Positions 1 through 7,207 of a stretch of 64,000 nucleotides of DNA are shown here, piece after piece; position 1 is the first letter of the stretch, and every line of letters starts with the position of its first letter. This DNA is from a bacterium SCSIO 12696. GTDB lineage: Bacteria > Pseudomonadota > Gammaproteobacteria > Pseudomonadales > Porticoccaceae. Location: contig CP073744.1 in assembly GCA_024397955.1 (NCBI GenBank), forward strand, positions 2,866,129-2,930,128, given 5' to 3'. A model generated the notes under the pieces. That model had not been told where the DNA came from. It was given only the letters and a program-made list of their open reading frames with translations, and searched no databases. The position numbers and the translations under genes were made by a program.

Positions 1-165
1 TTGGTAGCACTTTTCTTTGGAGCCAAATTTCTTGTAGATAGACTGTCTGGACAGGCTTGCAGCGCGAGCGATATCTTCCATGGAGGTTTTTTGGAATCCC
101 CTTTGAGCAAAGGCAATTAATACGTCCTTCGCCATCTGTGCCTCTTTATTGATACCGCTTTTCAT
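1..165 (-). CDS. TetR-family transcriptional regulator, N-terminal part (cut by window edge)
   Basis: The minus strand opens with ATG at 165 and stays open to the window edge, giving 55 residues. They match the TetR DNA-binding domain: a helix with VLIAFAQRGF, then TSMEDIARAASLSRQSIYKKFGSKE, here split as TSMEDIARAASL and SRQSIYKKFGSKE, which is the helix-turn-helix signature. A GAGAAG stretch upstream of the ATG could be the ribosome binding site. The ligand domain lies outside the window, so the effector is unknown. A perfect 19-bp palindrome at 254-272 in its upstream region is a plausible operator. Confidence 0.85.
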   Translation of the reverse strand, partial: MKSGINKEAQMAKDVLIAFAQRGFQKTSMEDIARAASLSRQSIYKKFGSKEKCYQ

Positions 166-253
166 GGTTCTTCTCAAAGAATTTAAAAGTAAGGTGAGAG
201 TGAGCTTAAACAGCCACTTGAATCGATAGTGATATTGCCAATATAGGTGCTGC

Positions 254-272
254 TGTCAATGATAAATTGACA
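254..272. promoter_or_regulatory. 19-bp perfect palindrome, candidate TetR operator
   Basis: TGTCAATGATAAATTGACA has 7-bp arms and a 5-bp spacer. It lies about 90 bp upstream of the tetR start and 250 bp upstream of the permease. The right arm holds TTGACA, which could serve as a -35 element. Size and symmetry suit a TetR dimer; control of either flanking gene is inferred. Confidence 0.45.
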
Positions 273-311
273 AGAAATTAGAATAGTGTACATCGTTAGT
301 CACTGCTGTTG

Positions 312-363
312 GCTATATGGAGCTGGGTCTCGACGCGACCCTCATGTCAGCTGTCGATATAGC
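312..363. other. Long imperfect inverted repeat in the 360-bp gap before the permease
   Basis: The gap 166-525 has no convincing gene. Besides the palindrome at 254-272 it holds this inverted repeat: GCTATAT (312-318) pairs with ATATAGC (357-363), and inside it AGCTG pairs with CAGCT and GGGTC with GACCC. It could be an mRNA leader structure for the permease gene or a remnant of a repeat. There is no T-run, so it is not a clear terminator. Confidence 0.3.
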
Positions 364-525
364 GCCGTTAATCAGGTTGCAGAGGCTATTTGCCACCGCC
401 TCTTTGGGTTTGCAGTAAACGCATCCAAACAATTTTTGAAACGAGGCAGTTGTCACCTTATGCTTGGCCAATGCCGCGATAGGTGTAAGGCAAGTATTGA
501 ATACAGTTGATCACAGGAACAGAAA

Positions 526-1875
526 ATGGTGCAGGAAAATCAATTTTCCAGGGTGCTGAATGGCCGAGATACGTTGACTTTGGCGTTTGGCGCAATGATC
601 GGTTGGGGCTGGGTGGTACTGGCCGGCGACTGGGTTGAAACCGCAGGCACATTGGGTGCCGTTGTTGCGTTTGTTATTGGTGGTGCACTGGTGTGCCTGA
701 TTGCCTGCACCTATGCGGAGCTGGCTACGGCTATGCCCAAGGCCGGTGGTGAGCATGTGTACAGCCACCGGGCGTTAGGGAATTTTGGGTCTTTTATTTG
801 TACCTGGACCATTATTCTCGGCTATGTTTCTGTATCAGCCTTTGAGGCGGTCGCACTGCCAACAGTGCTAGATCATATTTTTGATTTTGAGCATCTTGGG
901 CACCTGTGGCAAATCGCCGGCTCGGACGTCTATTTTACGTGGGCGCTTATTGGCAGTTTGGGGGCGGTGTTGGTTACGGTGGTCAATATTTTTGGTGTAA
1001 AACCGGCGGCGTTTTTACAAACGGTTCTGGTAACGCTGCTGATTGCTGGCGGGCTAATGCTGATGACCGGATCCGTGGTGGGCGGTAACACTGAAAACCT
1101 GACACCGCTATTTGCCGATGGTTTTGCCGGGGTGAGTGCGGTCATTATTATGGTGCCCTTCATGCTGGTGGGCTTTGATGTGATACCTCAAGCGGCGGAA
1201 GAAATTAATCTGCCGTTCAAGAAGATCGGCAAAACTCTGTTGGCGGCACTGGCGTTGGCGGTTGCCTGGTATGTTTTGATTATTCTCAGTGTCAGCCTGG
1301 CGTTGCCGGCTGAGCAAATAGCCAATGCTGAACTGGTCACCGCTGCAGCCAGCGAGGCGGGCTGGAACAGCAAGCTCGCGGGTACCTTTCTGGTGATTGC
1401 CGGTGTTGGCGGAATTATTACCAGTTGGAACGCGTTTATGGTGGGCGGCAGCCGCGCTATTTTCGCCATGGCCAGAGCCAAACAGTTGCCCGGTTTTTTG
1501 GCGTACCTTCACCCAAAACACAATACTCCGGTTAACGCCATTTTGTTGATTGGTGTGCTTTCCGCGTTGGCACCATTACTGGGCAGTAAAGCACTGGTGT
1601 GGTTTGTGAATGCCGGTGGCCTGGGTATTGTGATTGCCTATGGCTTTGTGGCCCTGTCCTTTTTGGTGCTTAGGAAAAACGAGCCAGAGATGGAGCGCCC
1701 TTACAAGCTCAAGTATGGCAATACCGTGGGCTTTCTTGCGTTGGCAGCAGCGGTTGGGCTGGTTGCTCTGTACTTGCCAGGCAGCCCTTCGGCATTGGTC
1801 TGGCCCTGGGAGTGGCTGATATTTATTGGCTGGAGCCTGCTGGGCTTTGTCTTTTACACGATGACCAAACGCTAG
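526..1875 (+). CDS. APC-superfamily amino acid permease
   Basis: A 449-residue integral membrane protein with about twelve hydrophobic segments. The first helix contains GAMIGWGWVV (residues 22-31), the unwound substrate-binding helix typical of the amino acid-polyamine-organocation superfamily (GxxIGxG). Length is normal for the family. It probably imports an amino acid or amine across the inner membrane; the substrate cannot be read from sequence. A weak AGGAACAG element precedes the ATG. It stands alone, converging on soxR with a 14-bp gap, and could be controlled by the TetR protein at the window edge. Confidence 0.85.
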   Translation: MVQENQFSRVLNGRDTLTLAFGAMIGWGWVVLAGDWVETAGTLGAVVAFVIGGALVCLIACTYAELATAMPKAGGEHVYSHRALGNFGSFICTWTIILGYVSVSAFEAVALPTVLDHIFDFEHLGHLWQIAGSDVYFTWALIGSLGAVLVTVVNIFGVKPAAFLQTVLVTLLIAGGLMLMTGSVVGGNTENLTPLFADGFAGVSAVIIMVPFMLVGFDVIPQAAEEINLPFKKIGKTLLAALALAVAWYVLIILSVSLALPAEQIANAELVTAAASEAGWNSKLAGTFLVIAGVGGIITSWNAFMVGGSRAIFAMARAKQLPGFLAYLHPKHNTPVNAILLIGVLSALAPLLGSKALVWFVNAGGLGIVIAYGFVALSFLVLRKNEPEMERPYKLKYGNTVGFLALAAAVGLVALYLPGSPSALVWPWEWLIFIGWSLLGFVFYTMTKR

Positions 1876-1889
1876 TGGATAGGGCAGGG

Positions 1890-2333
1890 TTAAGTGATTT
1901 CGTCTAGTATCACGGGACCTTTATGGTTTGTGCCTAGTTTATCCCCTTCGTTGTAAATGGGGCAGCTTTTCATCGACAGGCAGCCGCAGCCAATGCAGCC
2001 GGTAATCAGGTCGCGCAACCGCTCCAGATAGGCGATGCGATTGTTTAAATCTTCTCGCCATTCTTTTGACAGCTTTTTCCAGTCGCTGGCGGTCGGGGTG
2101 CGACTGTCGGGAAGGCTGTCAAAGGTTTGCTTGATCCCCTCCAGAGTAAAGCCTACCTTTTGTGCCGCCTTGATCAAGGATACCCTCCTTACCACATCCG
2201 CTTTATAGCGACGCTGGTTACCGCTATTTCGATAACTTTGGATTAGCCCTTTTTGTTCGTAAAAATGCAGGGCGCTGACTTTCACCCCGCAACGTTTGGC
2301 GACTTTGCCCACGGTCCAGTTACTGTCGTTCAT
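1890..2333 (-). CDS. soxR: Redox-sensing MerR-family regulator SoxR
   Basis: A 147-residue activator with an N-terminal MerR helix-turn-helix (WTVGKVAKRCGVKVSALHFY), a dimerisation helix, and the [2Fe-2S] ligands C113, C116, C118 and C124 in the C-x2-C-x-C-x5-C spacing specific to SoxR. In the known family, oxidation of the cluster by redox-cycling compounds activates transcription from promoters with a 19-bp spacer. The ATG at 2333 is chosen because it aligns with known SoxR N-termini. An in-frame ATG at 2372 and a TTG at 2378 have a better GAGG upstream and would add 13-15 residues. The gene faces a SoxR-type promoter at 2387-2417, and no soxS is visible. Confidence 0.95.
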   Translation of the reverse strand: MNDSNWTVGKVAKRCGVKVSALHFYEQKGLIQSYRNSGNQRRYKADVVRRVSLIKAAQKVGFTLEGIKQTFDSLPDSRTPTASDWKKLSKEWREDLNNRIAYLERLRDLITGCIGCGCLSMKSCPIYNEGDKLGTNHKGPVILDEIT

Positions 2334-2386
2334 AACGGTTATTTCACCATAAAGATTCCCAATCAAAACCATAGTCAAAAATCCTC

Positions 2387-2417
2387 TTTACCTCAAGTTA
2401 GGTTGAGGTTTTATAGT
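2387..2417 (+). promoter_or_regulatory. SoxR-activated promoter with 18-bp SoxR box
   Basis: The box CCTCAAGTTAGGTTGAGG (2391-2408) matches the well-known Escherichia coli soxS operator, CCTCAAGTTAACTTGAGG, except for two central bases. It sits between a -35 TTTACC (2387-2392) and a -10 TATAGT (2412-2417) separated by exactly 19 bp, the over-long spacer that MerR-family activators require. The promoter fires rightward into the VOC/flavin reductase pair. Confidence 0.92.
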
Positions 2418-2453
2418 GGCCTCACTTTATCAACGACCACGGAGGAGAGAGCA

Positions 2454-2882
2454 ATGATTCGTATAGAACATATTAACTTGGTGATCAAAAACCTGGATCA
2501 ATCCATGGCGTTTTACAAAGCGGCTTTTCCCCATTGGGGCGTGCGCACTCAGGGTGGCGGCGAATGGTACGGAAAGCCCCGTAAGTGGGTGCATTTTGGT
2601 GACGATTATCAATACCTGGCGTTGAATGAATTTGGCGAGGGAGAGAACCGCAATCTGCAGGGTCATCAGGTGGGTTTGGCGCATTTTGCGTTTGAAACCA
2701 ACGACCTGGATGCCCTTATTAAACGCATGAAAAACGCGGGCTTTGATGTGGATAAAGACGGCTCTGATGAGCCATACCGCAAAAACATCTACTATATTGA
2801 CCCCGATGGTTTTGAAGTAGAGTTTGTGGAATATTTGAGCGACCTACCTGCCGAGCGTAATTTGAGCACAGAGGAAGAATAA
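2454..2882 (+). CDS. VOC (glyoxalase/bleomycin-resistance fold) family protein
   Basis: A 142-residue protein starting MIRIEHINLVIKNLDQSMAFY and ending with a YYIDPDGFEVEFVEY block, the two halves of a vicinal oxygen chelate domain. Candidate metal-side residues are H6, the His of GLAHFAFE and the Glu of EVEFVEY. The ATG at 2454 follows a strong GGAGGAGAG. It is the first gene downstream of the SoxR promoter and overlaps the next ATG by one base, so the pair is one operon. Function is probably detoxification of a reactive or redox-active small molecule; the substrate is unknown. Confidence 0.85.
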   Translation: MIRIEHINLVIKNLDQSMAFYKAAFPHWGVRTQGGGEWYGKPRKWVHFGDDYQYLALNEFGEGENRNLQGHQVGLAHFAFETNDLDALIKRMKNAGFDVDKDGSDEPYRKNIYYIDPDGFEVEFVEYLSDLPAERNLSTEEE

Positions 2883-3409
2883 TGAGAGTTTTAGCGTTTT
2901 CATCCAGTAACAGCAAGCAGTCTATTAACCGAGTTCTGGCGGCTTACACAGCCAATCTTGTACAGGGTGCAACCGTAGAAGTACTGGATATTCACGACTA
3001 CGAACTGCCATTGTTTAGCCCGGAACGTGAGGCCGAATTAGGGCAACCGCAGTTGGCTCGGGACTTTCTCGACAAAATCGCCTCAGTAGATGCACTGGTT
3101 ATCTCTCATGCCGAACACAACGGGTCGTATACTGCGGCTTACAAAAATTTGTTTGACTGGGCGTCCCGGGCAGAGCGCAAGGTGTTTCAGGGTAAACCCA
3201 CTTTGCTGCTGGCCACTTCTCCGGGGCCGGGTGGCGCAAAAAACGTTTTGGCATTGGCGGAATCGTCAGCTCCCCATTTTGGTGCTGAGGTAGTGGCAGC
3301 CGTTTCAGTGCCAAAATTTCAGGATAATTTTGATGCAGAGGCAAATGAAATCACCAACCCGGAAATCAACGCTCAGTTGTTGGCGGCGGTAGAGAAGCTG
3401 AACTCTTAA
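2882..3409 (+). CDS. NAD(P)H-dependent FMN reductase-like flavoprotein
   Basis: A 175-residue flavodoxin-like protein. The N-terminal MRVLAFSSSNSKQSINRVL is the phosphate-binding loop, SHAEHNGSYTAAYKNLFDW is the flavin-contact loop (usually xPEYNxSxPxxLKNxxDW), and ATSPGPGGAKN the last loop. It belongs with the NADPH-dependent FMN and quinone reductases. Its start codon overlaps the stop of the VOC gene (TAATG), implying translational coupling under the same SoxR promoter. A role in quinone or flavin reduction during redox-cycling stress fits the regulation; exact substrate is inferred. Confidence 0.88.
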   Translation: MRVLAFSSSNSKQSINRVLAAYTANLVQGATVEVLDIHDYELPLFSPEREAELGQPQLARDFLDKIASVDALVISHAEHNGSYTAAYKNLFDWASRAERKVFQGKPTLLLATSPGPGGAKNVLALAESSAPHFGAEVVAAVSVPKFQDNFDAEANEITNPEINAQLLAAVEKLNS

Positions 3410-3449
3410 CCTGGCAAATTGCGTGAAGTTTCTTGATTTTACTGTGCTC

Positions 3450-3474
3450 GTGCCGACTTTGTCGGGGTCGGCAC
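3450..3474 (+). terminator. GC-rich hairpin after the SoxR-controlled pair
   Basis: GTGCCGAC (3450-3457) pairs with GTCGGCAC (3467-3474) across a 9-base loop. There is no T-run, so it may be a weak or Rho-assisted terminator, or only an mRNA-stabilising hairpin. Confidence 0.35.
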
Positions 3475-3577
3475 ATCCATATGCCGGGTTATTAACACTT
3501 CATACATTCTATTGCCGCGTTAATAAGTAATCTGGAATTGTTGGATTAGTGGCCTGCGGCGTTCTAAACTGACATCT

Positions 3578-4876
3578 ATGGTTAGCGGTTTATTGAGTAA
3601 ACGTTTATTTTGGGGCGCTGCTTTTTGCTTGTTGTTAATATCTTGTGGCGGTGGCGGCGGTTCTTCTAACTCGCCGAGCTCTCCAGCGCCACCGCCGCCT
3701 ACTCCACCACCTCCCGGTGGTGGCAATCCACCTCCGGTAGCGACAGCGGAATTTTCCTGGCCCTTGTGCGGGCGCATTTCCGAAAACCCGCCAGCTGGGT
3801 GGATGGTAGGGGATGATTGTCCCAGTGATCGACTGACGGCAGCATTTGATGACTCTCCCATGTCCAGCACTTTTGGCCCTCGCCAGCTGGCCAGCCAGGG
3901 GTTGCGCTACGATTTTCATCGTGGCATTGATTTGCCAACGGATCAAAATACACCGCTTTTCGCCATTGCTGCTGGTGAGGTGATTAAAGCTGGTGCCGAT
4001 CCCGCTTTTGCGGACAGTGTGATTCAGGTTCGTCACTACGATCCAGACACGGATGATTGCGATGCTATTAAGTGCATCAGCAGTGTCTACCTGCATGTGA
4101 ATAGCCCTGTAGTAAGTATTGGTGAGCAGGTGGTTCAGGGTCAGATGTTGGGTTACAGCGGAGCCAGTGCCAGCGGTTTTGCGCATCTGCATTTTGAAAT
4201 TCGCCAGGCACCGGGCAATCACGATATCCGCAGTAATTGGCAGCGCGATTGTCGCCATCCATTGGCGTTTTTGGAGTACGACGATACCGGTGCAGCCAAT
4301 ATGTTGGTGACTATTGAATCGGTAGACAGTGCCAATCCGCTGCTTCCGGTTGTGACGGTCAGTGTTGAGCAAACCAACGGCGTGGAGTTGGATGTCAATA
4401 GGCTGGAAGTGGAAGTGCGCGAGAACCAATCCGGCGGCGGTTCTGTACTGGTGGCTCAGGCCCAACATCAGCCGCAAGGCAATACGCCGGAAAGTGTTCC
4501 TTACCAGGTCAATCCCCCGTTCTTTGATACCCAGCTTTTCAATCGTCAGTACACGTACAAAGACAGTTCGTTATTTCCCTGGTCAGTGTTTCAGACTGGC
4601 GGTTTGCACCAAAGTCCATTTCATCTTTTGCTGCCTGCGTCTTACGACCCCCATGTACACCTGGATGCCCAATTGCCCAGTGATTCGCAGATTGGCTTTT
4701 TCAATGGTTTGACCATTGCCCCGCAACGCTTTACATCGACGTCCTCTGAGTATCGTTTGGAAGTTACGTTTAATGAGCTGACTGGTGTTATGAACGCGGC
4801 GGACTTGTGCGTGCGCGCACGAGCTGTAGATGCTTTGGGAAATGCCACCGATTGGGTAGATAGCGGCTGTCAATAA
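3578..4876 (+). CDS. Lipoprotein with M23 (LytM-type) peptidase domain
   Basis: A 432-residue lipoprotein. A signal peptide ends in lipobox LLISC with the lipidated Cys at 23, followed by a Gly5 run and a Ser/Pro-rich linker to about residue 54. The M23 domain (about 95-215) has H114 and D118 in HRGID and H203/H205 in HLHFE, plus YLHV at 171-174, so the zinc ligands and catalytic His appear intact. The C-terminal 215 residues are not recognised. It is probably anchored in the outer membrane and either cuts peptidoglycan cross-links or activates an amidase. It stands alone and ends 7 bp from the convergent NUDIX gene. Confidence 0.85.
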   Translation: MVSGLLSKRLFWGAAFCLLLISCGGGGGSSNSPSSPAPPPPTPPPPGGGNPPPVATAEFSWPLCGRISENPPAGWMVGDDCPSDRLTAAFDDSPMSSTFGPRQLASQGLRYDFHRGIDLPTDQNTPLFAIAAGEVIKAGADPAFADSVIQVRHYDPDTDDCDAIKCISSVYLHVNSPVVSIGEQVVQGQMLGYSGASASGFAHLHFEIRQAPGNHDIRSNWQRDCRHPLAFLEYDDTGAANMLVTIESVDSANPLLPVVTVSVEQTNGVELDVNRLEVEVRENQSGGGSVLVAQAQHQPQGNTPESVPYQVNPPFFDTQLFNRQYTYKDSSLFPWSVFQTGGLHQSPFHLLLPASYDPHVHLDAQLPSDSQIGFFNGLTIAPQRFTSTSSEYRLEVTFNELTGVMNAADLCVRARAVDALGNATDWVDSGCQ

Positions 4877-4883
4877 GGTCGAG

Positions 4884-5468
4884 CTACGTGTCTTCGTGAT
4901 TGGTCCACTTCCAACGACCACATTCGGTGGGGCCAGTCCAGCCAGATCTCAGAGGAAATTGCCCCTTAACCCGGTCCCGGAAGTAGTTTTGAAGAGTGAC
5001 CTTTACGGACGTAAAGGCAATGTCGTGCCAAGGCACTTCGTGTTCGCGGAATAAGGCCACTTCCAGGCTTTCCGGGCTGATGTCAAAATCTGGCTTGGGT
5101 AGCTGAGCCAGAAAAAACAGATGTACTTGATTGACTCCCGGAATGCTGGTCATGGTGTATAGCTGGCCAATCTCTACTTTTGCTCGAGCTTCTTCCCAGC
5201 ATTCTCTGGCAGCGCCCTGTTCGGTGGTTTCCCCGTTTTCCATAAAGCCTGCAGGCAGCGTCCACTTATTTGCCTGGGGCTCTATGGCGCGTTTGCACAG
5301 CAGTACCCGCTGTTCGTTGCCATCGTCGTAAACGGGTAGGCAGCCGCTGATAATCAACGGATTTTGATAGTGAATGGTGTCGCAACTGTCGCAAACATGA
5401 CGTTCATGATCGTCACCTTCGGGAATGGTGAGCCTAACCGGTTGTCCACAGTTACTGCAGTAGTTCAT
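4884..5468 (-). CDS. NUDIX hydrolase with N-terminal zinc ribbon
   Basis: A 194-residue protein. C4, C7, C26 and C29 form a CxxC...CxxC zinc ribbon, followed by a NUDIX fold with box GFMENGE...RECWEEARA (about 74-96). The catalytic Glu residues are intact; the usual Gly near the end of the box is replaced by Arg, a change I recall from zinc-ribbon members. The architecture resembles NudC-like and ADP-sugar pyrophosphatases but lacks the N-terminal NudC domain. It probably hydrolyses a nucleoside-diphosphate derivative; the substrate is unresolved. It is divergent from the second NUDIX gene, 65 bp away. Confidence 0.85.
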   Translation of the reverse strand: MNYCSNCGQPVRLTIPEGDDHERHVCDSCDTIHYQNPLIISGCLPVYDDGNEQRVLLCKRAIEPQANKWTLPAGFMENGETTEQGAARECWEEARAKVEIGQLYTMTSIPGVNQVHLFFLAQLPKPDFDISPESLEVALFREHEVPWHDIAFTSVKVTLQNYFRDRVKGQFPLRSGWTGPTECGRWKWTNHEDT

Positions 5469-5533
5469 AGTAGCCCGGCCTGTATTCAGTTAAACGAGTA
5501 TTGGTCGACAGTATACAAGAGCTTATAAATTCA

Positions 5534-6166
5534 ATGGATCCCATGCTGACTACCATTACACAAAATTTAAGACAATTGCCGGTGCAAGCTGCACAACCAG
5601 AAGGTGGTGATGAGCGTGAGGCGGCAGTATTACTGGCGTTAACTGAAGAGCCAAGTTCTCAATTGATACTGACTCGCCGAGCGCGCCATCTCAACGACCA
5701 CGCTGGCGAAGTGGCGCTGCCCGGTGGTATGTGGGAGCCGCAGGATGGCAGTTTGCTGGATACGGCCCTGCGAGAGAGCCACGAAGAAATTGGTTTGCCG
5801 CCAAACGACGTAAAGTTGTTCGCTACCTTGCCGCCAAGGGATACTCGTCTCGGGGTCAGGGTGACACCCTTTGTAGGCCGCATCGCCGCAGATGCAAAAC
5901 TAATCCCTGAACTGGCGGAGTTGGACGCTATCTTCCGTGTGCCATTGGAGTATTTGTTGGATACTAACAACCTGACTCGTGCGACGTTTGATATCAACGG
6001 CAAAGACTACTCGTTGCCCTGTTATCAGTATCAGGAGTACACCATCTGGGGGTTTACCCTGGCGTTGTTGGTAGAGTTTCTCAATTGTTCACTTCACGCC
6101 GGTATCCGGTTAAAGTACCCGGCCATTAAAAACTTCCCCCAAACTTGGCCAGAACATTCATCATGA
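5534..6166 (+). CDS. NUDIX hydrolase, coenzyme A pyrophosphatase (NudL-like)
   Basis: About 210 residues. The stretch LTRRARHLNDHAGEVALPGG is the UPF0035 motif that marks coenzyme A pyrophosphatases, and it leads into the NUDIX box (ALRESHEEIGL). The expected reaction is cleavage of CoA or its degraded forms to phosphopantetheine and adenosine bisphosphate. I use the ATG at 5534; an ATG at 5543 and an upstream TTG at 5501 are alternatives, and none has a strong ribosome binding site. The stop overlaps the next gene's start as ATGA, so the pair is translationally coupled. Confidence 0.85.
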   Translation: MDPMLTTITQNLRQLPVQAAQPEGGDEREAAVLLALTEEPSSQLILTRRARHLNDHAGEVALPGGMWEPQDGSLLDTALRESHEEIGLPPNDVKLFATLPPRDTRLGVRVTPFVGRIAADAKLIPELAELDAIFRVPLEYLLDTNNLTRATFDINGKDYSLPCYQYQEYTIWGFTLALLVEFLNCSLHAGIRLKYPAIKNFPQTWPEHSS

Positions 6167-6354
6167 GTAACGACGAAAAACCCATTAACTCCCCCTGCAT
6201 CTCTATCTGTGCTTTGGACGACGATGATGTTTGTGTGGGCTGCTATCGTACTGCCGATGAAATTCGTGGCTGGATGGCGATGGATAATGTCGAGCGCAAA
6301 GAGGTGTTGAAGAAGAGCATGTTGCGATCGCGCCAAGCCAATCCTTTCGCCTAA
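6163..6354 (+). CDS. DUF1289 small cysteine-rich protein
   Basis: A 63-residue protein with the DUF1289 pattern: PCISICALDDDDVCVGCYRTADEI, split here as PCISICALDDDD and VCVGCYRTADEIRGW. The four Cys residues suggest a small metal-binding knuckle; the family's function is not established. Its ATG overlaps the NudL-like stop codon, and an intrinsic terminator follows 48 bp downstream. Confidence 0.85.
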   Translation: MSNDEKPINSPCISICALDDDDVCVGCYRTADEIRGWMAMDNVERKEVLKKSMLRSRQANPFA

Positions 6355-6401
6355 GAAAGCAGGCGAGACTCGGAAGATGTGAGACGTTAAAGTCCGGACA
6401 A

Positions 6402-6431
6402 CAAAAAAGGCGGCTAATGCCGCCTTTTTTG
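6402..6431. terminator. Bidirectional intrinsic terminator
   Basis: AAAAAAGGCGGC, loop TAAT, GCCGCCTTTTTT. The A-run on one side and T-run on the other let it stop both the rightward NUDIX/DUF1289 operon and the leftward HU-like gene. Confidence 0.9.
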
Positions 6432-6451
6432 TCTCTAATACTACGAGAACA

Positions 6452-6862
6452 TCAGTTCGCCATATCTTTGAGTTTCTTCAGTGCCAGCACTTTTACGGCA
6501 GTGCTGGCTGGGCGAGCGGCAAAGGTCGTCTCTTCACCGGTGAACGGGTTAATGCCTTTACGCGCTTTGCGGGCGGGCTTTTTAACCGTCTTGATTTTCA
6601 GCAGGCCGGGCAGGGCAAATTCGCCCACAGCACGCTTCTTGATGTGACGTTCAATCACCACGCCCAGCTCGTCCAGTACTGCGCCAACCTCTTTTTTGCT
6701 CAGGCCGGTGTTGTCAGCGATTTCGGTAAGAATTTGGGTTTTGGTGTAGCGGGTTTTAACGGCGGTTACCTTGCGGGCAGGTGCTGCGGCTTTGGCGGGA
6801 GCCTTTTTCGCAGCAGGTTTTTTAGCAGGGGCTTTCTTTGCAGGGGCTTTTTTGGCGGCCAT
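6452..6862 (-). CDS. HU-like DNA-binding protein with Lys/Ala/Pro-rich N-terminal tail
   Basis: A 136-residue basic protein. Residues 1-30 are repeats of the AKKAP/PAKK type, resembling histone H1-like tails. From about residue 38 the IHF/HU fold follows: TKTQILTEIADNTGLSKKEV, then GEFALPGLLKIKTV and a shortened arm region GINPFTGEETTFAARPA. The start is the ATG at 6862 behind GGATAG; an upstream extension of the frame lacks conserved features. It probably acts in nucleoid organisation, with the tail adding nonspecific DNA affinity. The 345-bp region 6863-7207 upstream holds the divergent promoters and no gene. Confidence 0.88.
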   Translation of the reverse strand: MAAKKAPAKKAPAKKPAAKKAPAKAAAPARKVTAVKTRYTKTQILTEIADNTGLSKKEVGAVLDELGVVIERHIKKRAVGEFALPGLLKIKTVKKPARKARKGINPFTGEETTFAARPASTAVKVLALKKLKDMAN

Positions 6863-7132
6863 CTCACTATCCTTTATTCGTTGTTGGTGTTGAGTTTGGT
6901 GCAGACTCTGTGGCACATCGCAACACATGCAGGGGTTAGAGCGGGGGTGAACCATAAACGCTTTTAAGTACACTCACAGTTCGTGTTGCAGCCGAGCCTA
7001 TATATAAAGCATCGTTAAGGTGCAGGCAACCGTAAAGCGCTTAAAAATAGGGGTTTTTGTCAGTTTTTTGTGATCGCTATTGTTTTTCCGGGTTCGCTTT
7101 TTTGCGGCGGTGCATGTCGCTGGGCCCTAGGG

Positions 7133-7138
7133 TATAAT
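7133..7138 (+). promoter_or_regulatory. -10 element of the aspS operon promoter
   Basis: A perfect TATAAT lies 70 bp upstream of the aspS ATG in an otherwise GC-rich stretch. No good -35 lies 17 bp upstream, so activation or an extended contact may compensate. Confidence 0.5.
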
Positions 7139-7207
7139 GCCCGGCTTTTTGCATGGCCAGTTGGTCTGCTCACTATCACTTTATTCAGAGAATAGCGGGA
7201 ATCGATT

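Noticed and set aside
286..510. A 74-codon plus-strand ORF before the permease
   Set aside because: Cys/Arg-rich random composition, no start context, and it crosses an inverted repeat.
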